From Planctomycetaceae bacterium UBA6172 (GTDB lineage Bacteria; Planctomycetota; Planctomycetia; Pirellulales; Pirellulaceae), in assembly GCA_002422955.1 (NCBI GenBank), contig DITY01000237.1:5144-24584 (forward strand): a stretch of 19,441 bases of DNA, written 5' to 3'. Each line of letters begins with the position of its first letter. The stretch's first letter is position 1. The notes under the pieces are model-generated. The model searched no databases. It was not told where the DNA came from and worked only from the letters and a program-made list of their open reading frames with translations. Shown piece by piece: positions 6,960 to 14,688 of the stretch. The translations under genes and the position numbers were made by a program.

Positions 6960-7108
6960 TTTCGCAACGCCCCTGCTCGCCGCGATTGCCTTGAATGCGA
7001 CTAGGAAACGATTTCGAGAATCACAGAAGCCAAAATCGTGTTTCAAACACTCCCAAGATCCTGTCCACTCAAGTGTGTCATCTACGAACCCTCACTGAAG
7101 AGATTGCA

Positions 7109-7648
7109 ATGAATTCCAACGACAACCCTGATTCGAAAACTGTTCCCCATGAACCCGACGCGCATGTCGTGGCACGCCGCTTCCGCACAGGCGTGCGTTT
7201 ACTACTGGCCTTGTCGCTGATCGCGACGGTCGTGTGCCTGTTCTTTCTCCAGGATGCCGCGTACTTAGCCGCGATTCCGATTCCCATTCTGTACGCCGTC
7301 TTGGCACTTACCAACTATCTCGAAATCCGGTCGCGCGCGTCGAATCTACGATCGCCTGGGGAATCGGGAATCGGTCGTCAGGAGATGCAAATCGACATCC
7401 AAACGGTCGGCATCGTGACGTTGCTCAAGGTGTTAGGCGTCTTGGCGGTCGGTACGTTCATCATCGCCGCGTCTTTCTTCGATTGGAGAATCGTCGGCGC
7501 CGCCGCCGCCGCGTTGTTCTTTCTGATAATTCTGATTCAGATTCCGTACCTACCTCTTTATTTTAGCGAATCAGAACGGGACGAACGCGACAGGCTGCGG
7601 AGCCAGCAGCGTCGTAAGCCCACCGCCGGCGGCCCGGAGAGTTCCTGA
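7109..7648 (+). CDS. Four-helix membrane protein of unknown function
   Basis: The 179-residue product has a polar N-terminal ~30 residues and four predicted membrane spans: GVRLLLALSLIATVVCLFFL, YLAAIPIPILYAVLALTNYL, IVTLLKVLGVLAVGTFIIAA and VGAAAAALFFLIILIQIPYL. It ends in a charged Arg/Glu-rich tail (SESERDERDRLRSQQRRK) expected in the cytosol. A 35-residue hydrophilic loop separates spans two and three. The ATG at 7109 has GAAGAG six bases upstream; the frame is open further upstream to 6995, but that part is not hydrophobic and has no ribosome site. No family is recognised. It follows the ZIP gene by 149 bases on the same strand and may or may not be co-transcribed. Confidence 0.7.
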   Translation: MNSNDNPDSKTVPHEPDAHVVARRFRTGVRLLLALSLIATVVCLFFLQDAAYLAAIPIPILYAVLALTNYLEIRSRASNLRSPGESGIGRQEMQIDIQTVGIVTLLKVLGVLAVGTFIIAASFFDWRIVGAAAAALFFLIILIQIPYLPLYFSESERDERDRLRSQQRRKPTAGGPESS

Positions 7649-7846
7649 TTTCACACGGCCGAGGTTCACGCGACGGATAACCGCCGCCGAACGGAAATGC
7701 CTTTGCCCTGATTGGAAGTGGGTCCCATCCAAAGTCGTCGCCTCACCGAAACCCGGTGATCATCAACACGGGCAACGACCGGGGCACTGATGGCCAGCGC
7801 CAGCTTGGATGCGTTGCTGGGAACTGTGAGCGGACCGAACGCGACA

Positions 7847-7876
7847 AACGACGTTGGGTTTAACGACGTTGGGTTT
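7847..7876 (-). repeat. Perfect 15-base tandem duplication
   Basis: AACGACGTTGGGTTT occurs twice head-to-tail (7847-7861 and 7862-7876), 20 bases beyond the stop codon of the minus-strand DUF1593 gene. The surrounding 7649-7895 contains no supported gene. One minus-strand frame stays open across it and would encode a doubled NPTS motif, but it has no start or known similarity. Confidence 0.7.
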
Positions 7877-7895
7877 AAGGGGCATGCCCAAGATG

Positions 7896-8972
7896 TTACT
7901 CGACGCACCAGGACATCCTTTTCGCGAAGTCGGCTTGGTAGGCGGGGCGGTGCTGGCTGACGGTGGTGCGGGGATCGAAGGTGTCGGAAGCCGTGAGGTC
8001 GAGGAACCAGCCGTCGTGCTCGCGGCGAAATTGGCCGCCCCAGCCCGGCTGGCTCGGATCGTCTGGGTCGTTGCCCCCCAAGGGCAGGAAGAAAAACCAG
8101 CTCGGCGTGTCCCCTTCCTTCAAACAGGAGTGCGGGTTGGGCGCGGTCCACGTCCGCGTCGGGTAGAGCGCCCCCAACGGGCCGCGGGAACGGACGTTCG
8201 CGTCGATCCAGGAGCGACTGGTCAACGATTCGTCGCCGGTCAAATACATGCCGCGATACGTCCCTTCCCGCTTGTCACGACCGGCGGGGGCGTTGGCGAG
8301 GATGTAATGCATGCCCGGGAACTCGCCGCGCAGCCAGTCGGCGATGCCGTCCTGGTCATTGATGTCGTAGACGCGAAACCGCCGCACGAATTCCGCCAGC
8401 CCCGACGCACCCCGCTCCTGTTTGACGCGCCACAGGGCCTGCGCCAGGTCGCTCTGCCCGCCCCAGATCGCGATGTTCAGCCGATCCTCTGGCGTGCCGG
8501 CGTCAACCCGCTCGATCAGCGCCCGCGATCCCTCGCTGTCGTGTTCCTCGCCGATGTGGTCGCGTCCGCGGCGCGGGTTGCCCGACTTGACCGCTTGCCG
8601 CAACTGCAGGGGTTCGGGCCAACCCTCGGCATGACGCCGGAGATTCGGCAACACCTGTTCGTAGGCATCGATGAGCTCGCGGATCAACTCAGGCCGAGTG
8701 ATCGCGGTCGGCAGCTCGCCACGGGTGCCCGCGGCGCTGGCCACCAGCAATTCGATGCGGAACTCGTTGGCGTAGGTCAGCAGCCGAATCAGCGATTGCT
8801 GGTCGTCCGGGTCGCCGCCGATGTCGGTCAGGATCGCGAGCCGGGGACGTTCTTCGGCGGCCAGCGGTGCAGTCAGGGCCAACACGAAGAGGACCACGGG
8901 CCAGCACACGAACCACCGTGTCAGGGCAATCGGCCAACGCATCGGTAGGCCAGGCTCGGTGATGCCGCTCAA
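7896..8972 (-). CDS. Secreted DUF1593 nucleoside-hydrolase-like protein, probably truncated
   Basis: The 358-residue exported protein has a hydrophobic signal (WFVCWPVVLFVLALTAPLAA) followed by the nucleoside-hydrolase-like metal motif ILTDIGGDPDDQQSLIRLL (Asp50, Asp56, Asp57). Further family blocks are NIAIWGGQSDLAQALW and VYDINDQDGIADWLRGEFPG, then the Trp-rich WFFFLPLGGNDPDDPSQPGWGG region. DUF1593 proteins (Sde182-like) usually continue after the DFAKRMxWCV block into a C-terminal beta-sandwich. Here a TAA follows two codons later, so that domain seems missing. I choose the TTG at 8972 because AGGAG lies eight bases upstream; the ATG at 8942 lacks a ribosome site but gives a more ordinary signal peptide. 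The role is probably hydrolysis of a sugar-containing substrate outside the cytoplasm; no substrate can be named. Confidence 0.8.
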   Translation of the reverse strand: MSGITEPGLPMRWPIALTRWFVCWPVVLFVLALTAPLAAEERPRLAILTDIGGDPDDQQSLIRLLTYANEFRIELLVASAAGTRGELPTAITRPELIRELIDAYEQVLPNLRRHAEGWPEPLQLRQAVKSGNPRRGRDHIGEEHDSEGSRALIERVDAGTPEDRLNIAIWGGQSDLAQALWRVKQERGASGLAEFVRRFRVYDINDQDGIADWLRGEFPGMHYILANAPAGRDKREGTYRGMYLTGDESLTSRSWIDANVRSRGPLGALYPTRTWTAPNPHSCLKEGDTPSWFFFLPLGGNDPDDPSQPGWGGQFRREHDGWFLDLTASDTFDPRTTVSQHRPAYQADFAKRMSWCVE

Positions 8973-9079
8973 GTTCGGGACTCCTATCGGGTAGACTGCG
9001 AATCAGGTCCCCTCGGGACCTCAGGCCAATCGTAGTTTACCCGCCACGCGGCACGGCGTTCGAAACGGGCGCAGGAACC

Positions 9080-9169
9080 GGGGTCGGGTTAGGGGGTCAG
9101 GAGTCAATTGTGCGAAGCACCCGAAGGGCCGTTCCGGCAATGGACTCCTGACCCCCTAACCCGGACCCC
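9080..9169. repeat. 90-base palindromic element (MITE- or REP-like)
   Basis: The arms 9080-9110 and 9138-9169 are inverted copies of about 31 bases, differing by one inserted base and one mismatch, around a 27-base G+C-rich centre. Each arm contains GGGTTAGGGGGTCAGGAGTC. The GGGTCAGG core equals the outer core of the inverted repeat around the RAYT gene at the left of the window. The element lies between the divergent DUF1593 and SDR genes and ends only 15 bases before the SDR ribosome site. Mobilisation by a RAYT is inference. Confidence 0.75.
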
Positions 9170-9197
9170 AAAACTTTAAGGGTGAGGAGGAGCCGAA

Positions 9198-9980
9198 ATG
9201 TCCGTGCTGGATCGATTTCGCTTGGATGGCAAACGGGCCCTGATCACTGGAGGCAGCCGCGGGTTGGGGCGGGAAATGGCTCTCGCGTTGGCGGAGGCCG
9301 GCGCGGACATCGTGATCGTCGGTCGGGACGAAGCGAGCCTGCTGCGGACGACCGCCGACCTGCGGCGAATCGGCCGTCAAGCCGCGTGGTTGTTGGCCGA
9401 TATCGGCCAGCCTGAAGGCTGTCAGGAGGCTTGCGAGCGAGCGCTCGCGGACCATGGGCCGATCGATATCTTGATCAACAATGTCGGCGGCCGGCGCGAG
9501 AACATCGCGACCGAGGAGATGCCGCTGGAGGTCTGGCAGCGGCTCGTCGATTTGAATCTGACCAGCGTGTTTCTCTGCGGCAAGCTGATCGGCGGGGCGA
9601 TGATCGCGCGGGGCGGGGGCGGGCGGATCATCAACATCGCCTCGATCAACGCGTTCGTCGCCGGGCGGGGGATCGCGGGCCGGCATTACGAGGCCTGCAA
9701 GGCGGCGGTGGTGCAGTTCACCCGCGCCACGGCGGTCGATTGGGCGCCGCATCGGATCACGGTCAACGCGATCTGTCCGGGCGGTTTCATGACCGAGCCG
9801 AACGTCCGCTGGTCGAACCTGCATCCCGAAGTGATCGAGTCATTCCGCAGCCAGATTCCGCTGGGCGAGTTCGGCCGCCCCGAAGACATCGGCCCGCTCG
9901 CGGTCTACCTGGCCAGCGACGCGTCCCGCTACATGACGGGCGCGGCGCTGGTGATCGATGGCGGCTACACGCTGTGGTGA
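9198..9980 (+). CDS. SDR-family oxidoreductase (gluconate 5-dehydrogenase-like)
   Basis: The 260-residue classical short-chain dehydrogenase/reductase uses NAD(P)H for alcohol/ketone interconversion in the cytosol. It has the Rossmann motif TGGSRGLG (17-24), the ADI strand end at 68-70, NNVGG (94-98), the helix Asn120, and the catalytic Ser149 (NIASINAF), Tyr164 and Lys168 (HYEACK). The tail VNAICPGGFMTEPN and MTGAALVIDGGYTLW are typical. The Ser-to-Tyr spacing is about two residues longer than usual. The family resemblance (LDGKRALITGGSRGLG) is closest to gluconate 5-dehydrogenase or sugar SDRs, but the substrate cannot be fixed. GAGGAGG (9184-9190) seven bases before the ATG makes the start firm. 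The gene converges with the Fae homolog, 27 bases apart. Confidence 0.9.
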   Translation: MSVLDRFRLDGKRALITGGSRGLGREMALALAEAGADIVIVGRDEASLLRTTADLRRIGRQAAWLLADIGQPEGCQEACERALADHGPIDILINNVGGRRENIATEEMPLEVWQRLVDLNLTSVFLCGKLIGGAMIARGGGGRIINIASINAFVAGRGIAGRHYEACKAAVVQFTRATAVDWAPHRITVNAICPGGFMTEPNVRWSNLHPEVIESFRSQIPLGEFGRPEDIGPLAVYLASDASRYMTGAALVIDGGYTLW

Positions 9981-10007
9981 CGTGACCAAGCCGTCAGCCG
10001 CGCGAAC

Positions 10008-10562
10008 TCAGTCCGCCGATTCGAGCTCGCCCTTGACCCCGAGTTCGTGAAAGAAGTGCTGGACGGTCGATTGGTTTTCCAGCAGCCAGTCGATCGAAGG
10101 TTCGTTGGCCATCGCCTTGCGCAGCACCTTGACCGTCGCTTCGCGATGGATCTCGAACAGCGCGGCATGATCGATCTTGTCCAGCGTGCTGACGCTGGGG
10201 TCGAGCCACACCGAATAGATGATCCCCAGTTCGTTGGCCTTCGACTTGTCGATGATCCCCGCGCGGACGGCATCCAACACGCCGTTGGCGATCCCGGCTT
10301 GGACCGTCCCCATCAGGATGTTGGTGTAGCGACTGTTCGAGACCGTGACCTTGCTGACCATCAGCGTCGCGGGCTTGACCTGCACGTCGCTGTTCAGGAT
10401 CGCGAAGACCCGGGTGTGGCCTTTGACCTGATCACCGATCAGGGTGGCGAGCGCGGTCCCGACGGGGCCGTCGAGTTCCCCGATCACGATTTCCGGCTCG
10501 GCGCAGAGATAGGCCTCGTTGCCTTCGACCAAAGCTTCCGCCGTTCGCATTCCGATTCGCAT
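10008..10562 (-). CDS. Formaldehyde-activating enzyme (Fae) homolog, catalytic His apparently absent
   Basis: The 184-residue protein matches the Fae fold: EALVEGNEA at the start, GELDGPVGTALATLIGDQVK, GHTRVFAILNSDVQVKPATL, MVSKVTV, GTVQAGIANGVLDAVRAG and HREATVKVLRKAMANEPSID. Fae condenses formaldehyde with tetrahydromethanopterin in C1 oxidation, a pathway known in planctomycetes. In methylotroph Fae the segment after GNE reads VAHIDLIIG, with the general-acid His17. Here it is AYLCAEPEIVIG; anchoring on the following IG puts Glu22 at the His position and leaves a three-residue insertion. That alignment is from memory. The C-terminal ~25 residues are longer than in short Fae proteins. This may be a non-canonical paralog, perhaps a carrier or sensor. 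It follows the ArsR gene after 187 bases on the same strand. ATG 10562 is taken; 10550 is an alternative. Confidence 0.82.
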   Translation of the reverse strand: MRIGMRTAEALVEGNEAYLCAEPEIVIGELDGPVGTALATLIGDQVKGHTRVFAILNSDVQVKPATLMVSKVTVSNSRYTNILMGTVQAGIANGVLDAVRAGIIDKSKANELGIIYSVWLDPSVSTLDKIDHAALFEIHREATVKVLRKAMANEPSIDWLLENQSTVQHFFHELGVKGELESAD

Positions 10563-10612
10563 GTTCAGCCCATCAGGAAAAGTTTCAGAATCACTCGACG
10601 CCGGACGGCCGC

Positions 10613-10632
10613 AACGCGAAATGTCTCGCGTT
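10613..10632. repeat. Hairpin between arsR-type and Fae-type genes
   Basis: AACGCGA/AATGTC/TCGCGTT is a perfect 7-base stem with a 6-base loop in the 187-base gap. It could attenuate or stabilise an arsR-fae transcript. No U-run follows on either strand, so it is not a convincing intrinsic terminator. Confidence 0.35.
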
Positions 10633-10749
10633 CCGCCCGGGATCAGCCCGCGACGAACGCGTCGGGGGCAGCGAAGTTTTAGGAGCTGTTTCGCCGTGCG
10701 TCAAACAGGGCAATGCCGCGCCGGTTCCGCGGCGTGGGGAACGCGCTGC

Positions 10750-11079
10750 TCACTTGGCGAGTTCGAACTTGCAGCAGCCGAAATCGAACGCCTTCTTGGC
10801 GGGACCGGCATGCAGCAGGTCGCGATTGAGTCGGTAATAGATGAACCGTCCATCCCGCCGGGTGCTGACCAGGTCGGCATGGAACAGCACACGGAGGTGG
10901 TGCGAGACGTTGGCCGTCTCGCATTCCAGCAGCAACGCCAGATCGGAAACACTCATCGGGCCAGCCTGCAGCGCCTTGACGAGCTTCAACCGCCAGGGGT
11001 CGCCAAGCGCCTTCAGGTAGACCGCGCATTGATCGGCGCCCGGAGTCCCGTCGTTTTGCGTTGCGTCCGCCATGCCCAT
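10750..11079 (-). CDS. ArsR-family winged-helix repressor
   Basis: The 109-residue DNA-binding regulator has the ArsR core: KALGDPWRLKLVKALQAGPM, MSVSDLALLLECETANVSHH, LRVLFHADLVSTRRDGRFIYYRL (helix-turn-helix plus beta-wing). Cysteines occur at 18 and 53, and as a pair at 102-103 (FGCCKFEL). The standard ELCVCD arsenic site is absent, so ligand sensing, if any, uses a different arrangement, possibly the N- and C-terminal cysteines. ATG 11079 and ATG 11073 are both possible: GGGGAG sits three bases before the first and nine before the second. It precedes the Fae homolog on the same strand, suggesting that it controls itself and that gene. Confidence 0.87.
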   Translation of the reverse strand: MGMADATQNDGTPGADQCAVYLKALGDPWRLKLVKALQAGPMSVSDLALLLECETANVSHHLRVLFHADLVSTRRDGRFIYYRLNRDLLHAGPAKKAFDFGCCKFELAK

Positions 11080-11311
11080 CCGCTCCCCGTTCCGTCTCGC
11101 TCGGTCGATCCTGCCGCCTGATGATCCGCTTCGATTATCCCGGTCGGTCTGGCGAAAGGCAACCGACGATCGCCTGGGGAGCCGGCGGACAGAGCGGGCC
11201 GTGGGAGCCCACCTCGTCAGCCGCCGGTGCGAAAGCGGAACGGTTCGTCCTTAGGGCTGCTGTTATTCACGAACTAAAGGGCCGCCGCGGGAGGAGAGGG
11301 GAGCGGTGTTG
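11080..11311. other. Intergenic region with no recognised feature
   Basis: This gap between the ArsR gene and the terminator of the TolC-like gene must hold the arsR promoter on the minus strand, but I find no convincing pair of boxes. No conserved ORF or palindrome stands out. Confidence 0.4.
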
Positions 11312-11352
11312 AAAAAAGATCAGGGTACCGATGTGGACTCGGTACCCTGATC
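11312..11352 (-). terminator. Intrinsic terminator of the TolC-like gene
   Basis: A perfect 14-base stem (11318-11331 with 11339-11352, core GGGTACC) closes a 7-base loop. Read on the minus strand it is followed directly by six T residues (AAAAAA at 11312-11317). It starts 27 bases after the stop codon at 11380. This is a textbook rho-independent terminator and isolates the gene from the downstream arsR-fae pair. Confidence 0.93.
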
Positions 11353-11379
11353 GCGTTGAGACCAAGATGGACAGGGCGG

Positions 11380-14328
11380 CTAGAAGCTTTCGCCGTTCAT
11401 CGGGATCGGATTGATCAGCACTTCCTCGACGATCGGGCGGGGCGCGAAGGTCGGATCGAGACCGGAAAGCGGGCCGTTGGAGTCGATCATCCCGGACACG
11501 GGATAGCAGGCGACGTTGCAACCGCTGACGCCGCTGGCGTTCCGCCAATCGCCGTTGCCGAGCGTTTCCGGCGTGATCGCACCCGGATCGATCCAGAGCC
11601 CTTCGGGAGTCAGCTGCATCGTGTCCAGATCGAAGTCGATGCTGCGGCGGATCACCTCATAGTTCACGAACAGGTTCAGCAGCGTGTTCTGGGAGTTGAG
11701 CAAGTCCGACAACGCGCTGATCGTATCGCGGGCCGCCGTCGGTCCGCTGCTGAGTCCGCGGACGTCTCGCAAGACGCGAAGGTCTTCGTTCAGCTCGAGT
11801 TGTTCCGCGGCGATCCGGACCGATTGCCGACCGAGTTCGAAGTTGATCTGGTTCGTCAGGATCTGCCGAAGCTGGCCGCGGACCAGCTGCCAAATCCCGT
11901 CTTCGTACTGGTAGTAGGTCCGACGGGCCTGATCGAATTCGATCAGCGATTGGCGGTAGGTGTTGCGTTCCTGGAGCCGGGTCAGCGGCGCGTCCCAGCG
12001 GAGACCGACCCGCATCCGGCCCGTGCTGCTGCGAAGGTCCAGCGGGTTGTTGCCGAAGTTCTGCACGTCGCCCGAGAAAACCACGTCGAGCGAGCTTTCC
12101 AGGTCGTCGGCGTTGAACTCGATCAACCGCCACGAATCGACCAAGGCGGCGCGGGCATTGGCCCAGTCGCGGCGGTTGGCCTGAGCGATCTGGAAGGCCT
12201 CGGCCGGGGTCAGCCGCACTTCGGGAAGGACAACGCTTTCGGTGCGGGAGCGGGCCTGGATCAGTTGCAGTGCGAGCACGTCGTCGGCCAGGTCGGTGAG
12301 GATATCCTGGCTGGCGAGGATCACGTCATTGCGGATCGTATCGGCCATTTCATCGGGGTCGACGTCTCCGGTCTGCTTCCCTTCGGCGAACCGATCGAGT
12401 TTCCCTCCGAGCTGTTCCAACAGTCCGTCGTAACGGGCGAACTTCGCCGTCAACTTCTGGAAGTCATCATCCAATTCCGTCACGATCGAGGCGATCTGAT
12501 CGCCGCCGAACAGGTCGTTGCTGACCCCGTCGAAGTTGAGCAGGCTGCAGAGCTGCTTGCGGTTGCTCTCGTAGGTCTGGCGGAGCGCGGCCGATTGGCG
12601 GCGGCGTTCGTCTTGGGATTGCCGAAGTCGTTCCAAGTCGGCGGCGACGCGGGGTAAATCCTGCTCCACGACCTGCCTGCGGAATTCCATCAACGGCCCC
12701 AGCGAGGCCCTGAGCTGCTGGATGCTCGTGGCGAGTTCGGGCGACCAGCGGAGGGTCATCTTCGGCAGCCCGGTGTCGGGATCGACGCTCCGTTCGGCCA
12801 ATTCCAGCACCTTGAGGTTGATGGCACCGGCGTTGGTACGAAGGTCGATCAGCTGCTCGCGGCGACCACGCAAGGTTTCGTCGATCAGCTCGAACCGTTG
12901 CAGCATCGGGTCATCGATCTCGACGCACAGGTAGGGGGGCAGACCGAGGCCCCGCATGAAGCGGTCCTGATCGTTCTGATAGTCGGCACGTCGGCTGATC
13001 AATTGGGTTTGCGCGTTCAGCAAGGCCGAACGGGCTTGGGCGATCTGCAACCGCTGCCGCGGGATCGATTCGGAATCCTCCGGGATCGTGGTCAATAATT
13101 CGATCAGGGTGTCTTCGAGGATCAGCAGGTTCTCTTCCAACCTGGCAAGGTTTTCTTCGAGGTTGCGGATTTGCAATTGGCTCTGCAGCAACCCGAGGAA
13201 ACCACCGGCATCGGGGACGCCACCGCCACCCGCGACGCCGAAGCCTGAGCCGCCGCCACCGGCGCCGGAAAGCCCCGAAAAGCCGCCGCCAAGGCCGGTA
13301 AAGCCGGCGAGCCCGACGCCGAACACACCACCGCTCCGCTGCACCGTGCTTTCCGTCGACCGGCCGGTCGTGATCGACAGGTAGAAACTGCGGCGGTAGC
13401 GTTCGAACGCCCGGACGTTGGCCAACAGTCGGCGTTCCGACAGCGTCAAACGCTCCAGCACGCGATCGCGGCCGGCGCCACGCAGCAGCGGTTGCAACAA
13501 TGTAAAGTCGAGCAGGGTGTTAGCGGATTGGGTATTCGGTCCGCTGAACTCCCACACGAAGCCGTTAGCAAAACCGACCAGCAGGTCGGCACCGGTCGCG
13601 AACGTCCGCTGCATGGCCAGCGGCCGGCGTCCCACGCTGTAGGGGGCGAGCGTCACGGTGGAGCTGCTGCCGCCAGGTCCGCGATCGGGGCCGTCGGCCG
13701 TGAAGAACGACTGCAGGCCGCCGAAAAACTGGGTATCGAAGCGGAACCGTTCGCTGCTCACGTCCAAGGCCGACAGGTAGAGCTGTTCGATCTGACGCTG
13801 GTACTCGGGTGAATGCAGCAGCGCGAGTTGCACCGCGCTGTCGGCATTGAGCCTCAGGACGCCGTTCTCGTCCAGCGGCAGGTGCTGCCACCATTCTGGG
13901 TTTTCGGTGGTGTTGGTCGTGCCGGCGGCGTGCCACAGCGGGTAGCCGCGGCGGCCATCGACCTGGTGCATGTAGCGATGCGCCGCCGGGTCATCGACCG
14001 GCATCGGCTGGAAATCGAGATCGAAGGGATTGAACATACGGCTCCGCGCGTCTGGCTGGACCCGCAGCTTCTGCCCGGTATCCTGGCAGGCGTGATCGAA
14101 TTTTTCGTCGATCAACGCGTGCGCTTCCATATCCGCTTGGCGGCGGTAGTACTGGCGATGACAACCCGAGGCCGCCACGATGGTCGCGACGAGTAGGCCG
14201 AAGGAAATCGTGGCCCGGGCGTCGGTCGCCCAGCCTGACCACCGCGACCGGTGGGCGAGGGGCGTCACGGTTTCGTGGGCATTCGCGTGATCAGAAATGG
14301 TCGCACGCCCAGTTGATCGCATCTTCAT
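11380..14328 (-). CDS. Oversized TolC-like outer-membrane efflux lipoprotein
   Basis: The 982-residue protein is roughly twice the length of TolC. A long polar N terminus precedes a hydrophobic segment and lipobox (LLVATIVAASGC, acylated Cys56). The first half has the outer-membrane-factor pattern: LNADSAVQLALLHSPEYQRQ (160-179), then TLLDFTLLQPLLRGAGRDRVLE and the helix SERRLLANVRAFERYRRSFY. A Gly-rich stretch at 333-378 breaks the helices. The middle (about 380-660) is long coiled coil. The second half repeats an OEP-like module (TPAEAFQIAQANRRDWANAR, SSLDVVFSGD, LRWDAPLTRLQERNTYRQSL). It probably forms a trimeric envelope channel for a tripartite pump or secretion system, though no pump or adaptor gene is adjacent. 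The start ATG has GGGA about five bases upstream. It ends at a strong terminator. Confidence 0.78.
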   Translation of the reverse strand: MKMRSTGRATISDHANAHETVTPLAHRSRWSGWATDARATISFGLLVATIVAASGCHRQYYRRQADMEAHALIDEKFDHACQDTGQKLRVQPDARSRMFNPFDLDFQPMPVDDPAAHRYMHQVDGRRGYPLWHAAGTTNTTENPEWWQHLPLDENGVLRLNADSAVQLALLHSPEYQRQIEQLYLSALDVSSERFRFDTQFFGGLQSFFTADGPDRGPGGSSSTVTLAPYSVGRRPLAMQRTFATGADLLVGFANGFVWEFSGPNTQSANTLLDFTLLQPLLRGAGRDRVLERLTLSERRLLANVRAFERYRRSFYLSITTGRSTESTVQRSGGVFGVGLAGFTGLGGGFSGLSGAGGGGSGFGVAGGGGVPDAGGFLGLLQSQLQIRNLEENLARLEENLLILEDTLIELLTTIPEDSESIPRQRLQIAQARSALLNAQTQLISRRADYQNDQDRFMRGLGLPPYLCVEIDDPMLQRFELIDETLRGRREQLIDLRTNAGAINLKVLELAERSVDPDTGLPKMTLRWSPELATSIQQLRASLGPLMEFRRQVVEQDLPRVAADLERLRQSQDERRRQSAALRQTYESNRKQLCSLLNFDGVSNDLFGGDQIASIVTELDDDFQKLTAKFARYDGLLEQLGGKLDRFAEGKQTGDVDPDEMADTIRNDVILASQDILTDLADDVLALQLIQARSRTESVVLPEVRLTPAEAFQIAQANRRDWANARAALVDSWRLIEFNADDLESSLDVVFSGDVQNFGNNPLDLRSSTGRMRVGLRWDAPLTRLQERNTYRQSLIEFDQARRTYYQYEDGIWQLVRGQLRQILTNQINFELGRQSVRIAAEQLELNEDLRVLRDVRGLSSGPTAARDTISALSDLLNSQNTLLNLFVNYEVIRRSIDFDLDTMQLTPEGLWIDPGAITPETLGNGDWRNASGVSGCNVACYPVSGMIDSNGPLSGLDPTFAPRPIVEEVLINPIPMNGESF

Positions 14329-14581
14329 TACCGTCCCATTTCGACTGGAGGGGATCTGACCGTCGGCCCGTTACAAAACGATTGATCGCGCGAACCCGAC
14401 CGACTCGAAAATCAGGATCGGACAGAACAACCGCTTCGCTTGATACAACCGGCACCCCCGCGCGGGATTGTTTCCGGGGTTATGCCCGTCGCGCCACCTG
14501 GGCAAGCTGTAGCGATTAGCGGATCCTTGACGAACATTCCCACGGCCGAGCCGTCGGGGAGCCAGATGCGGCGGTAAAAAC

Positions 14582-14610
14582 TTGACGCTGACGGCACCCC
14601 AAAATAGGAT
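14582..14610 (+). promoter_or_regulatory. Promoter of the two-helix membrane protein gene
   Basis: TTGACG (14582-14587) and TAGGAT (14605-14610) are 17 bases apart, in the 360-base divergent gap between the TolC-like gene and this gene. Transcription would begin near 14617, about 70 bases before the ATG. I see no clear ORF or repeat in the rest of 14329-14688, and no convincing promoter for the opposite gene. Confidence 0.5.
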
Positions 14611-14688
14611 CTGATCAGGCTCGCTCGTCTCACCCAGGGTTTCGGCCTCGGTTTTTTCCGCGACAATCGCCCTTTGCTCGGCACACTC

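Noticed and set aside
7666..8151. Minus-strand frame continuing past the DUF1593 stop as a possible frameshifted C-terminal domain
   Set aside because: The continuation (NPTS repeats, then FVAFGPLTVPSNASKLALAI) does not resemble the expected beta-sandwich, so I treat it as non-coding rather than as a simple frameshift.
7854..8948. 364-codon plus-strand open frame opposite the DUF1593 gene
   Set aside because: It is the antisense shadow of a well-supported protein. Its translation is Arg/Pro/Gly-rich with no recognisable motif, a normal artefact in G+C-rich DNA.
11356..12657. 433-codon plus-strand open frame opposite the TolC-like gene
   Set aside because: Antisense shadow of the TolC-like coding sequence; it also runs out over the terminator side and has no family signature.
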